DNA from: Clostridiales bacterium
Lineage (GTDB): Bacteria > Bacillota > Clostridia > Christensenellales > Borkfalkiaceae
NCBI GenBank assembly: GCA_022508245.1
Contig: JAFLVO010000001.1
Location: 186,001 to 250,000 of the forward strand
Length of the DNA stretch: 64,000 nt
Direction of reading: 5' to 3'
Shown here: positions 33,696 to 42,619 of the stretch, in pieces
How positions within the stretch are numbered: position 1 is the first letter of the stretch
Layout of the letters: the number at the start of each line of letters is the position of its first letter
Position numbers and translations under genes: made by a program
Notes under the pieces: generated by a model
Databases searched by the model: none
Told to the model about the DNA's origin: nothing
What the model saw: only the letters and a program-made list of their open reading frames with translations

Positions 33696-36620
33696 ATGCA
33701 AAAGCTTTTGGGCATAGACGTCGGCTCAACCACGGTCAAAGCGGCGGTTATCGACGAAAACAACAACGTAATATACAAGTCCTACGTCAGGCACTATTCC
33801 AAGGTTAAGGAAACCGTGCTTGCCGAGCTGAACGAAGTTAAAAAGCTCGGCGGCGAGTTTTCTGTATGCATTACGGGAAGTGCCGGACTCGGACTTTCAC
33901 AGCGCAGCGGCGTAAATTTCGTTCAGGAAGTGCAGGCTGCGTTTATTGCTATACGCAAATATTATCCTCAGACGGACGCGGCTATAGAGCTGGGCGGCGA
34001 GGACGCAAAAATTATATTTGTCACGGGCGGAACCGAACAGCGCATGAACGGCAGCTGTGCGGGCGGAACGGGAGCGTTCATAGACCAAATGGCTACCCTC
34101 TTGAATATATCCGTTTCCGAGATGGACGAGTACGCGCTGCGGGCAAAGAAGACCTATCCCATAGCTTCGCGCTGCGGCGTATTTGCAAAGTCGGATATTC
34201 AGCCCCTTTTAAATCAGGGCGCGAAAAAGGAAGACATTTCGGCTTCAATTTTCCAGGCTGTCGTCGACCAAACGGTGTCGGGGCTTGCACAGGGCAGAAG
34301 AATTAAGGGCAATGTCCTTTTTTTGGGTGGACCTCTGCACTTTTTAAAGGGACTTAGAAAGGCTTTCGTCACGACTTTAAAGCTCGACGACGAAAGCGCA
34401 ATTTTCCCCGAAAACGCCCCCTGCTTTATGGCGATAGGCGCGGCGCTGTATTCCGCAAATTTCGAGGCGGAATCCATTGAAGGAATTATCGAGAGAATAT
34501 CCTCCTCCAAATCAAGTGACGAAATTATCACGGGCAAGCCTCTCTTTTCAAGCAAGGAGGAGTACTCCGAATTTGTCAAAAGGCACAGAGCAACCGACCT
34601 CAAATTTGCGGACATTGCAACCTATAAGGGTGACGCATATTTAGGAATAGACTCGGGTTCTACGACTACCAAGCTTATGCTTATTACCAGGGACTGTCGA
34701 ATTTTATGGTCGCACTATCAGACGAACAACGGTCAGCCTCTCGATATAGTTGTCAAAAAGCTCAATGAACTATATCAGCTTCTCCAAGACAGAATTAATA
34801 TACGCGCCGCAGCGGTAACGGGCTACGGCGAGGATTTAATAAAGAACGCAATAAAAGCCGACTTCGGAATCGTTGAAACGGTTGCGCACTTCAAGGCGGC
34901 TCTGCATTTCAACCCCAAGGTCGATTTTATTATCGATATCGGCGGGCAGGACATAAAGTGCTTCAAGATTAAAAACGGCGCAATCGACTCCATAATGCTC
35001 AACGAGGCGTGTTCCTCGGGTTGCGGTTCGTTCATTCAGACCTTTGCCCGCGCAATGGGCATGGAGATAAACAAGTTTGCCGAGAAAGGACTGTATGCAC
35101 AGCATCCCGTAGAGCTTGGCTCGCGCTGCACTGTATTTATGAACAGCGCCGTAAAGCAGGCGCAGAAAGAGGGTGCAACGGTGGACGATATTTCGGCGGG
35201 ACTGTCCTCGTCAATCGTCAAAAACGCAATTTACAAGGTTATCCGTGCAACGAGCGCGGACGAACTCGGTAAAAACATAGTCGTTCAGGGCGGAACATTC
35301 TTAAACGACGCCGTTTTGCGCTCATTTGAAATGGAGACGGGCAAAGAGGTGGTAAGACCGGGAATTGCAGGGCTCATGGGTGCGTTCGGTGCGGCGCTGT
35401 ACGCCAAGGAAAACATAAAGAGCGAGAGCACCGTTGCAACGGCGGAGGAGCTCAAAGAGTTCACTTACACCGCGCAGGGCGCAAATTGCGGCGGATGTAC
35501 CTCAAAATGCCATATAAACATAATAAGATTCAGCGACGGCAGAAAATATATTTCGGGCAACAAGTGCGAGAAGGGCGCGGGCAAAAAGGTTGCTTCCAAC
35601 CACCTCGATATATACGCTTTCAAGCAGGCGAGGCTTCACGACGCTATTCATGGCGTAACGCATACGGCACCCCGCGGTAAGGTGGGGCTTCCTCTTCAGC
35701 TCGGCATGTACGAACAGCTTCCTCTCTGGGCTGGCTTCTTTGAAAAGCTCGGCTTTGAAGTAGTCTTATCCGACAAATCGACGCGAGATTTATACTTCAG
35801 AGGTCAGCACACAGTCGCTTCGGACACGGCTTGCTATCCTGCTAAACTTATGCACGGGCATATTGAAAGCCTTTTAGACAAGGGTGTGGACTTCATCTTC
35901 CTGCCCTGCGAAAGCTATAACATAGACGAGCACTGCTCGGTAAATCACTTCAACTGCCCCGTCGTTGCGTACTATTCCGAGCTTTTGAAAGCCAACAACG
36001 AGCGGCTTACGGACGCAAACTTTTTGATGCCCTACATAGATTTGAATATGCGCGCTTCAACCGTGAAGAAACTGCGCGCTGCGCTCTCCAAATACAATTT
36101 CAAAAAGAGCCAAATCGACGAGGCGCTTGACGAGGGCTTTGAAAGGCTAAAATCCTACAAAGAGGACGTCGTTGCAAAGACGGACGAAATTTTATGGAAA
36201 GCCGAACAGGAGGAAAAGCAAGTAATAGTTCTCGCCGGCAGACCCTATCATCTCGACCCAGAGATAAATCACGATATAAACAAAATTTTGACCTCGCTCG
36301 GCTTTGCCGTTTTATCGGAGGACGGTGTGAGCGAAAAAGGCGCAAAGGTCAAAGTCAACGTATTAAATCAATGGACGTATCACTCACGGTTATACCGTGC
36401 GGCGGACTTCGTATCGCACAGAAAGAACGTAAATCTCGTTCAGCTCGTATCGTTCGGCTGCGGACTTGACGCAATAACCGCGGACGAGGTTCGTGCCATA
36501 TTAGAGAAAAACGGCAAACTCTACACACAGATTAAGATAGACGAAATCAACAATTCTGGCGTTGTAAAAATAAGACTTCGGAGTATGCTTGCGGCAATAC
36601 AAGAGGCAAGCGGCAAGTGA
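33696..36620 (+). CDS. Acyl-CoA dehydratase activase-like protein (double BcrAD ATPase + DUF2229), N-terminal part
   Basis: 974 aa. Two ASKHA-fold BcrA/BadF/HgdC-type domains are seen: the first opens with 'LGIDVGSTTVKAAV' (residue ~4), the second with 'LGIDSGSTTTKLML' (~315). The 4Fe-4S cysteines are in 'GSCAGGTGAFIDQ'/'SRCGVF' and 'EACSSGCGSFI'/'SRCTVF'. From ~655 a DUF2229 region follows ('KVGLPLQLGMYEQLPLWAGFFEKLGF'). Related proteins in other Firmicutes are usually single chains of ~1400 residues. Here the chain stops at 974 and the rest is encoded by the next, overlapping gene in another frame. It is expected to pump a low-potential electron with ATP; the physiological substrate of these stand-alone versions is unknown. 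Confidence 0.88.
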   Translation: MQKLLGIDVGSTTVKAAVIDENNNVIYKSYVRHYSKVKETVLAELNEVKKLGGEFSVCITGSAGLGLSQRSGVNFVQEVQAAFIAIRKYYPQTDAAIELGGEDAKIIFVTGGTEQRMNGSCAGGTGAFIDQMATLLNISVSEMDEYALRAKKTYPIASRCGVFAKSDIQPLLNQGAKKEDISASIFQAVVDQTVSGLAQGRRIKGNVLFLGGPLHFLKGLRKAFVTTLKLDDESAIFPENAPCFMAIGAALYSANFEAESIEGIIERISSSKSSDEIITGKPLFSSKEEYSEFVKRHRATDLKFADIATYKGDAYLGIDSGSTTTKLMLITRDCRILWSHYQTNNGQPLDIVVKKLNELYQLLQDRINIRAAAVTGYGEDLIKNAIKADFGIVETVAHFKAALHFNPKVDFIIDIGGQDIKCFKIKNGAIDSIMLNEACSSGCGSFIQTFARAMGMEINKFAEKGLYAQHPVELGSRCTVFMNSAVKQAQKEGATVDDISAGLSSSIVKNAIYKVIRATSADELGKNIVVQGGTFLNDAVLRSFEMETGKEVVRPGIAGLMGAFGAALYAKENIKSESTVATAEELKEFTYTAQGANCGGCTSKCHINIIRFSDGRKYISGNKCEKGAGKKVASNHLDIYAFKQARLHDAIHGVTHTAPRGKVGLPLQLGMYEQLPLWAGFFEKLGFEVVLSDKSTRDLYFRGQHTVASDTACYPAKLMHGHIESLLDKGVDFIFLPCESYNIDEHCSVNHFNCPVVAYYSELLKANNERLTDANFLMPYIDLNMRASTVKKLRAALSKYNFKKSQIDEALDEGFERLKSYKEDVVAKTDEILWKAEQEEKQVIVLAGRPYHLDPEINHDINKILTSLGFAVLSEDGVSEKGAKVKVNVLNQWTYHSRLYRAADFVSHRKNVNLVQLVSFGCGLDAITADEVRAILEKNGKLYTQIKIDEINNSGVVKIRLRSMLAAIQEASGK

Positions 36621-37876
36621 TGGAAGAAAAGTTTACAGACTATACAACTGAATACCCCAAGTGGGACAAGCAGATGAAGAGCACGCACAAAATTCTTGTG
36701 CCCGATATGCTTCCATACCACTTTCTGATAATTGAGAAAGTACTCCGTGACGAGGGCTACAACGTTGAAATTCTCAAAAACGACGGGCGCGCGGTCATTG
36801 ACGAGGGACTTAAACACGTCAATAACGATACCTGCTATCCCTGTCTTTGCGTGGTGGGGCAGTATATCGATGCCTTGAAGAGCGGGAAATACGACCCCGA
36901 GCATACCGCACTTTTAATATCCCAGTCGGGAGGCGGTTGCCGTGCTTCTAACTATGTTTCGCTCATTAGAAAGGCTATAAAGAGCGAATTTCCCAAGGTT
37001 CCCGTAGTCTCTATAAACTTCTCGGGACTTGAAAAAGACAGCTCGCTTAAAATAGGTGTAAAGCTCTTTTTAAAGCTTTTATACGCCATACTCTACGGCG
37101 ACGCCGTGATGTGGTGTTACAATCAGACCAAGCCCTACGAAATAAAAGAGGGTGCAACCGACAAGGCAAGAAATAAAGCCGTCGACTTTGCCGTAAATAA
37201 ATTCGTAAAGGGCGGATATAAAAATTATAAGAAGATAACTTCGGAAATTATAAAGATTTTTGCCTCAGTAGAGCGCAGTAAAGAAAAGAAGGCAAAGGTG
37301 GGAATAGTCGGCGAAATTTACGTAAAATATTCTTACCTTGGCAACAACAATCTCGAAAAATTCCTGCTTTCTGAAAATTGCGAACCCGTTGTTCCCGCGC
37401 TTCTGGACTTCGTTTTGTACTGCATAGTCAACGTTATAAACGACGGCGATTTCTACGGTATCAACAAGTTTACCGCCTCGATTTATAGATTCGTGTACAG
37501 AATAATACACAAAATGCAGAAAAAAATCATAAGGATTTTTGAAGAGGACGGAAATTTTGAACCCGTACACGACTTCGAGCATCTCCGTGCCTGCGCCGAC
37601 AAGGTAATAAATCAGGGCGTGAAAATGGGAGAGGGCTGGCTTATTCCCGCGGAAATGGCGGCTCTTGCCGAAACGGGCGTCAAGAATATAGTATGCGCCC
37701 AACCCTTCGGGTGCCTTCCAAACCATATTGCGGGCAAGGGTTGCGTGCGCACTCTTAAGAGCATTTACGAGGACGAAAATATCGTCGCTGTCGACTACGA
37801 CCCGTCGGCAACCCGCGTAAATCAGGAAAACCGTATAAAGCTCATGCTCGCCACTGCAAAAGAAAATTTAAATTAA
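36620..37876 (+). CDS. Acyl-CoA dehydratase (HgdB/DUF2229-type) part, separate C-terminal half
   Basis: 418 aa from ATG 36620, which overlaps the upstream stop (TGATGG); GTG 36617 is possible. Residues ~25–150 hold 'ILVPDMLPYHFLIIEKVLRDEGY' and 'DTCYPC' with the cysteines typical of HgdB-like subunits; 'CAQPFGCLPNHIAGKG' near 360 supplies another Cys group. Length plus the upstream 974 aa gives ~1390, the normal size of the fused family. The two frames differ, so this is a real gene split with translational coupling or a recent frameshift. The end '…ATAKENLN' is duplicated at 39774–39799. Confidence 0.85.
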   Translation: MEEKFTDYTTEYPKWDKQMKSTHKILVPDMLPYHFLIIEKVLRDEGYNVEILKNDGRAVIDEGLKHVNNDTCYPCLCVVGQYIDALKSGKYDPEHTALLISQSGGGCRASNYVSLIRKAIKSEFPKVPVVSINFSGLEKDSSLKIGVKLFLKLLYAILYGDAVMWCYNQTKPYEIKEGATDKARNKAVDFAVNKFVKGGYKNYKKITSEIIKIFASVERSKEKKAKVGIVGEIYVKYSYLGNNNLEKFLLSENCEPVVPALLDFVLYCIVNVINDGDFYGINKFTASIYRFVYRIIHKMQKKIIRIFEEDGNFEPVHDFEHLRACADKVINQGVKMGEGWLIPAEMAALAETGVKNIVCAQPFGCLPNHIAGKGCVRTLKSIYEDENIVAVDYDPSATRVNQENRIKLMLATAKENLN

Positions 37877-37924
37877 AAAATAATATTACAGCTCCTAGAT
37901 TTCGGTAAACGATAGCCCACCATA

Positions 37925-37956
37925 AAAAGAGTCAAGCTATTTGCTTGACTCTTTTG
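37925..37956 (+). terminator. Terminator after the activase operon
   Basis: 13-bp stem AAAAGAGTCAAGC / GCTTGACTCTTTT with loop TATTT. Confidence 0.8.
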
Positions 37957-38033
37957 TTGTAAATAAGATATACATCTATAAAATTCAGTAGAAAAACGCG
38001 CTTATATCTTTACAGAACAAATAAGATGTATAC

Positions 38034-38062
38034 TTTACATATAATTTATTTTGTGGTAGAAT
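38034..38062 (+). promoter_or_regulatory. Promoter of the surface metallopeptidase gene
   Basis: TTTACA (38034–38039), a 17-bp spacer and TAGAAT (38057–38062), directly before ATG 38069. The gap to the ATG is very short (6 bases), so the mRNA would be nearly leaderless. Confidence 0.5.
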
Positions 38063-38068
38063 TAAGAT

Positions 38069-39724
38069 ATGAAAACTTTTAATAAAAATTTATTCATTAA
38101 AATTTTGTGCATAAGTTTATTTGTTTTAACATTTATCGGTGCGATTGTATTTTTGGTAGTTAAAACAAAAAGGCCGGACGATACTACACCGAAAATTGAT
38201 TACGTTGCAGTTCAATATAGTATTGATTCCGAAAAATGCGGAACATTAAAAGGCAATACTCATCAGTATTTTGAAAAAGGCGGGAATGCGACAAAAATAA
38301 CTGTAGTGCCAAACATTGGCTATATGTTTCTGGGTTGGGAAGAATTGAAAAGTGCTCCGGGCGTCTATGTTGACGCAGATAAATTTACAAGACGCGAAAC
38401 TAACGTACAAAGTGATATGTGGTTTGTCGCAAGATTTAGAGGACCGGTAGAAAGTCGTGTAATATTCATAGCAGGCAAAGGCGGTACGGTAGAGGGTGAA
38501 CTCGAACAAACGGTATTGTACGGTGCTGCAGGGAAAACTGTGACTGCTATTCCGGATAATGGATATAGGTTTGTAAGATGGTCTGACGGGGAAACAGAAG
38601 CAATTAGGGAAAATTCTTCGTTGTGTCATTACGGTTTCTCGTCTCCATATATAGAAGCCGAATTTGAAAGGTATTCAAGAACGTTTGAATATATATGCAA
38701 CGATGGAATTTTGGCAACGGAAAAAACGCAGATAGAAATAAATCTTGATAATATAAACAGCATAACTTTACCTGTTCCCAAAAGGCAAAATTGCAGGTTC
38801 GCAGGTTGGTATTCAGATTGGCATTATACAATTCAGATAGCCGATAAAAATGGACTATTGGTTGTTGATAAGGATTGGATTAGTAAAGATTACTACTATT
38901 CTCCATACAATCGGGAAGGTTATCTTTATGCGAAATGGGAGCCGTTAGCCGAGCTTCCCACATATAGGGTGCTAATGGTTTTTGTTACGGAAGTTCACGG
39001 TGATTTTATCGCAGGTAATAATATCAAACCAGAAACGTTAAACAACGTAAGAGTTGATTACGTTATGTCTGAAACCGAAAAAAAGGTAGCTAATAAACTT
39101 GTAGGATACTTTGGTGATTACTTAAATGCAATACTAAATGCAAAGGTCAATTTTGAAGTGGATTTATTTTTTACTACACAGCCATGGACAAAAAATAATT
39201 TCATTAAAGGATCTGACGGCGGGGTAATCAGATATTCCCCTTATGAAAAATTGATGCCTGAAGAAGTTTTAAATTTGGTCGAAGGCTATGATAGTGTTAT
39301 AACAACATTTTGCTTATGTGGTTATGAGAACGGATACGTTTTAACAGGGAATACGGCAGGTACCGGTCGCGCAAAGTTTGCCGAAGTTACTTGGGAAGGG
39401 GTAACAGATATAGGTACCTCAGAAGGGACACCATTTGAAAAATTATTGGATCCCAATGACCCTAATACTTTTTGGTGTTGGGAGGCGAATATTGAAACTT
39501 ATATTCATGAATTTATCCATACTGTTGAAGGGCAGATGGGTGAACTCGGTCTGTTGCATGTTCTTCTACAATATCATTTTGAGAATTTTCAAAACACCTC
39601 ATCGTTTGACCTGATGAGGCAGTATTTAGGTGGATATTATATAAAAGACGGTGAAAACGTCGGAATTCCTTATGAATTTTGGGAAAGTAAGAATAGAAAA
39701 AATAAAAAGATAACTAACTTTTAA
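38069..39724 (+). CDS. Surface-anchored metallopeptidase-like protein with InlB B-type repeats
   Basis: 551 aa. An N-terminal membrane segment (~10–32) serves as signal anchor. Three InlB B-repeat/List_Bact-type units follow at ~45–125, ~130–195 and ~205–295 ('GWEELK', 'VRWSDGE', 'FAGWYSDW…LYAKWE'). The C-terminal ~250 residues contain the zinc motif H480-E-F-I-H484 in 'YIHEFIHTVEGQMGELG', fitting an extracellular metallopeptidase; a third zinc ligand is not assigned. Codon use is AT-rich compared with the neighbours. The gene sits between two copies of the preceding gene's 3' end, suggesting it was inserted. Likely role: adhesion or cleavage of host or surface proteins. Confidence 0.7.
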   Translation: MKTFNKNLFIKILCISLFVLTFIGAIVFLVVKTKRPDDTTPKIDYVAVQYSIDSEKCGTLKGNTHQYFEKGGNATKITVVPNIGYMFLGWEELKSAPGVYVDADKFTRRETNVQSDMWFVARFRGPVESRVIFIAGKGGTVEGELEQTVLYGAAGKTVTAIPDNGYRFVRWSDGETEAIRENSSLCHYGFSSPYIEAEFERYSRTFEYICNDGILATEKTQIEINLDNINSITLPVPKRQNCRFAGWYSDWHYTIQIADKNGLLVVDKDWISKDYYYSPYNREGYLYAKWEPLAELPTYRVLMVFVTEVHGDFIAGNNIKPETLNNVRVDYVMSETEKKVANKLVGYFGDYLNAILNAKVNFEVDLFFTTQPWTKNNFIKGSDGGVIRYSPYEKLMPEEVLNLVEGYDSVITTFCLCGYENGYVLTGNTAGTGRAKFAEVTWEGVTDIGTSEGTPFEKLLDPNDPNTFWCWEANIETYIHEFIHTVEGQMGELGLLHVLLQYHFENFQNTSSFDLMRQYLGGYYIKDGENVGIPYEFWESKNRKNKKITNF

Positions 39725-39773
39725 ATATTAATTTTTGAGAAAAGAAGAGTAAATCAGCCGATTTTAATTCTCC

Positions 39774-39799
39774 GCCACCGCAAAAGAAAATATGAACTA
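39774..39799 (+). repeat. Duplicated 3' end of the HgdB-like gene
   Basis: The bases code A-T-A-K-E-N-M-N-stop, matching the last codons A-T-A-K-E-N-L-N-stop of the gene ending at 37876 (repeat core 37850–37876), with a few silent changes. It marks the right border of the segment that carries the metallopeptidase. Confidence 0.7.
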
Positions 39800-39802
39800 A
39801 AT

Positions 39803-39830
39803 AATTCCCGACGCGGACGCGTCGGGAATT
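39803..39830 (+). terminator. Bidirectional terminator
   Basis: 12-bp stem AATTCCCGACGC / GCGTCGGGAATT with loop GGAC. It serves the plus-strand genes and the minus-strand nitroreductase. Confidence 0.8.
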
Positions 39831-39833
39831 GAT

Positions 39834-40367
39834 TTATTTTATAATGTGAACGGTTTCGTTGAAATCTCTGCGGGTTTTCTCTCTTACGGGATAGCCCTCT
39901 TTTTTATGCCCCAAAGCTATGACAAGGGGGAAGGAAGTCCCGTCTGGAAGATTCAAAAATTTTGCAATTCCGCTCTCGTCGCGGAGCCCTACAATGCAGG
40001 TCTGAATATCCATATTCTCAGCGGCAAGTGCAATATACGCCGCAAGTATGCCTACGTCATTGCCTATAAACGGCGCGTTTGTTACCGTTCTTTCGCCGCG
40101 GGTAACGGCAAAGGGCTTTCTTGCCTCGATAACTATAAACGCGGGGCAGTTGCTTGCCCAAGAGTTTGCGCCCTTGACCTGCACGAGAGTACAAAAAGAC
40201 TTTGCCTTTTTTCCGCAGATTGCGTACAAATTATAAGGTTGCGCGTTGATAGCCGACGGCGCAAGTATTGCAAGCCGGCAAATTTCTTTCAGTTGTTCTT
40301 CGGTAACTTCTTCGTCGGAGTAGTCGCGCGTGGACTGTCTTTTTAAAAACAATTCCTCTAAATTCAT
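39834..40367 (-). CDS. Nitroreductase-family protein
   Basis: 177 aa. The N-terminal 'RQSTRDYSDEEVTEEQLKEICRLAILAPSAINAQPY' is the FMN-binding signature of small nitroreductases, and 'FPLVIALGHKKEGYP' near the C-terminus is the second conserved block. It is expected to be a homodimeric FMN enzyme reducing nitro compounds or quinones with NAD(P)H. The length is at the lower end of the family. GAGGAAA precedes the start. It lies behind transketolase on the same strand, but the hairpin at 40398 separates them. Confidence 0.85.
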   Translation of the reverse strand: MNLEELFLKRQSTRDYSDEEVTEEQLKEICRLAILAPSAINAQPYNLYAICGKKAKSFCTLVQVKGANSWASNCPAFIVIEARKPFAVTRGERTVTNAPFIGNDVGILAAYIALAAENMDIQTCIVGLRDESGIAKFLNLPDGTSFPLVIALGHKKEGYPVREKTRRDFNETVHIIK

Positions 40368-40397
40368 AATATTTCCTCAATAAATAAATTTAAAATT

Positions 40398-40419
40398 ACG
40401 GCGGCATTTTGCCGCCGTT
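40398..40419 (-). terminator. Terminator of transketolase
   Basis: ACGGCGGCA / TGCCGCCGT stem with a 4-base T loop, followed on the minus strand by an A/T-rich stretch. Confidence 0.7.
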
Positions 40420-40424
40420 AATAA

Positions 40425-42410
40425 TTATTTTTTAGATTTAGCTTTTTTTATGGAGCGCTTTGCGGCTTCCGCAACGTTTTCCTTAGTGAAACCGAAATGC
40501 TCGAAGAGCTTCTCTGCGGGGGCGGAGGAGCCGAACGAGTTCATTGCAACTATCTCGCCGCAGTCTCCGCTGTATTTGTACCAGGAGTAGTGCGAACCCG
40601 CCTCAACGCACACGCGCGCCTTTATATCCTTGGGCAGAACGTGTTCCTTATATTCGTCCGTCTGTTTTTCGAATTCTTCAATGCAGGGCATTGAAACAAC
40701 GCGTGCCTTAATGCCTTCGTCTGCAAGTAGCTTCTGCGCCCCTGTGCATACGTCCACTTCCGAACCCGTACCCATTAAAATTACGTCGGGAGTTCCCTTG
40801 CAGTCGGAGAGGATATACCCGCCAGCAACTGCGTGCAGACCAGAGTTTTCGTGTTGGTTGAGGCTCTGTCTTGAAAGAATAATCGCGGTGGGCGAGGTCT
40901 GCGTAAACGCCGAAACAAACGCCGCAACCGTCTCTTTGCCGTCGCAGGGACGGAAAACTTTGATGTTGGGAATAGAGCGGAGAGCGATCAAATGCTCCAT
41001 GGGTTGATGGGAGGGACCGTCCTCGCCGACGCCAATAGAGTCGTGCGTTAAAACGTAAATGACGGGGATATTCATAAGCGCACTTATTCTCATACCGCCC
41101 TTCATATAGTCGGTAAACGAGAAGAAAGTAGAGCAAGCTATTTTGAGTCCGCCGTGAAGCTGAATACCGTTTGAAATAGCCGCCATAGCGTGTTCGCGGA
41201 CGCCAAACCTTATATTGCAGCCCGCCCTGTAATCGGGAGCGAAGTAGCCCTTATTTTTAATCTCGGTCTTGGTGGAGGGGGCAAGGTCGGCAGAGCCCGA
41301 CATTAAATTGGGCATAAGCTTTGCAATTTCGTTTAAAATCTTGCCGCCGCTCGAGCGGGTTGCCTCGGGAGCAGAGAAATCGAAATTTTTAAAGAACTCC
41401 GTAAAATCTATTTCGTAGCCCTTCATAAAGCTCTCGTATTTTTTCGCAAGCTCGGGATAAACTCTCTGATAGCGTGCAAAAAGGGCATTCCACTTTTCTT
41501 CTGCTTTAAGCTTATTCTCCGCAATTTCAAGGCAATGCTTTTTAACGTCCTCGGAAACCTCGAAGGGCTCTTCCGTCCAACCGAGGTTGCGCTTGGTTCT
41601 TTTAAGATTTTCCTCGCCCAAGGGCGCGCCGTGTATGCTCGCCTTATCCGCAAGGGGAGAGCCGTAGCCTATGTGTGAAGTACAGATAATAACGGAGGGG
41701 CGGGTCAAATCCTGTTTAGCTTTTTCAATTGCAAGCTTTAATACGTTGAGGTCGTTTGCGTCGGGAACGCGGATAACCTGCCAGCCCTGCGCCGCAAAAC
41801 GGGTTGCGGGATCCTCGGTAAAGGCTGTGGAAATATCGCCCTCGATAGTGATGCTGTTTCTATCGTATAATAATATGAGCTTCCCAAGCTTTTGAGTTCC
41901 CGCAAATGAGCAAGCCTCGTAGCTTATGCCCTCTTCAAGACAGCCGTCGCCGCACAAAACGTAGGTGTAGTGGTCTACGACGTTGTAGTTTGGCCTGTTG
42001 AAAATCGCAGCAAGATGAGCTTCCGCGACCGCAAAGCCAACTGCGGTTGCAAGCCCCTGTCCGAGAAGTCCGGTGCTTGTTTCAACGCCGTCTGTAACTC
42101 CGTATTCGGGGTGTCCGGGGGTCTTTGAACCGAACTGACGGAAATTCATCAAGTCCTCTTTCGTGACGTTGTAGCCAAAGAGGTGAAGAAGGGAATAGAG
42201 GAGCATAGACCCGTGCCCCGCAGAGAGAATAAATCTGTCTCTGTTATCCCAATGGGGATTTTTGTAGCTGAAATTTAAAAAATCCGCAAAAATCTCGTAA
42301 CCAATCGGCGCAGCCCCTAAGCACATGCCGGGGTGACCCGATTTAGCACGTTCGACAGCTTCGGCAGACAAAATTCTTACCGCGTTTACGCATTTGTTTT
42401 GAATTGTCAT
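40425..42410 (-). CDS. tkt: Transketolase
   Basis: 661 aa from the ATG at 42410, which has AAGGAG 8 bases upstream; a longer frame from 42443 has no site. The thiamine-diphosphate signature 'GDGCLEEGISYEACSFAG' is near residue 155. The substrate-binding 'SADLAPSTKT' and 'FGVREHAM' with the catalytic Glu, and 'THDSIGVGEDGPSHQP' are all present. The order (ThDP domain, Pyr domain, C-terminal domain) and length match full-size bacterial transketolases. It transfers two-carbon units in the pentose phosphate pathway. Divergent from proS, the two share a ~200-bp promoter region. Confidence 0.97.
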   Translation of the reverse strand: MTIQNKCVNAVRILSAEAVERAKSGHPGMCLGAAPIGYEIFADFLNFSYKNPHWDNRDRFILSAGHGSMLLYSLLHLFGYNVTKEDLMNFRQFGSKTPGHPEYGVTDGVETSTGLLGQGLATAVGFAVAEAHLAAIFNRPNYNVVDHYTYVLCGDGCLEEGISYEACSFAGTQKLGKLILLYDRNSITIEGDISTAFTEDPATRFAAQGWQVIRVPDANDLNVLKLAIEKAKQDLTRPSVIICTSHIGYGSPLADKASIHGAPLGEENLKRTKRNLGWTEEPFEVSEDVKKHCLEIAENKLKAEEKWNALFARYQRVYPELAKKYESFMKGYEIDFTEFFKNFDFSAPEATRSSGGKILNEIAKLMPNLMSGSADLAPSTKTEIKNKGYFAPDYRAGCNIRFGVREHAMAAISNGIQLHGGLKIACSTFFSFTDYMKGGMRISALMNIPVIYVLTHDSIGVGEDGPSHQPMEHLIALRSIPNIKVFRPCDGKETVAAFVSAFTQTSPTAIILSRQSLNQHENSGLHAVAGGYILSDCKGTPDVILMGTGSEVDVCTGAQKLLADEGIKARVVSMPCIEEFEKQTDEYKEHVLPKDIKARVCVEAGSHYSWYKYSGDCGEIVAMNSFGSSAPAEKLFEHFGFTKENVAEAAKRSIKKAKSKK

Positions 42411-42560
42411 CTCTATACTCCTTACTATAATTATATTTTGCAATAATGTATGAAGTAATTTTACAATATTTTGGCACTTTTTACAAGTGTTTGACGGGAT
42501 TTAATCAAATTTTTGACGTAGGAAAAATAAATAACGCATAAAAAAGCAAGCTAAAATTAT

Positions 42561-42588
42561 TTGTATTTGGCGCCGATTGTGCTATAAT
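42561..42588 (+). promoter_or_regulatory. Promoter of proS
   Basis: TTGTAT (42561–42566), a 16-bp spacer and TATAAT (42583–42588). No T-box leader is seen before the ATG. Confidence 0.6.
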
Positions 42589-42619
42589 TAAACGGAAATT
42601 AAAATTAACGGAGATAGAT

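Noticed and set aside
39846-40346. 166-codon plus-strand frame opposite the nitroreductase
   Set aside because: Antisense to a gene with conserved FMN-binding motifs.
42411-42619. Possible T-box leader before proS
   Set aside because: No GGTGGNACCGCG-type block or leader hairpins; only a plain promoter is seen.
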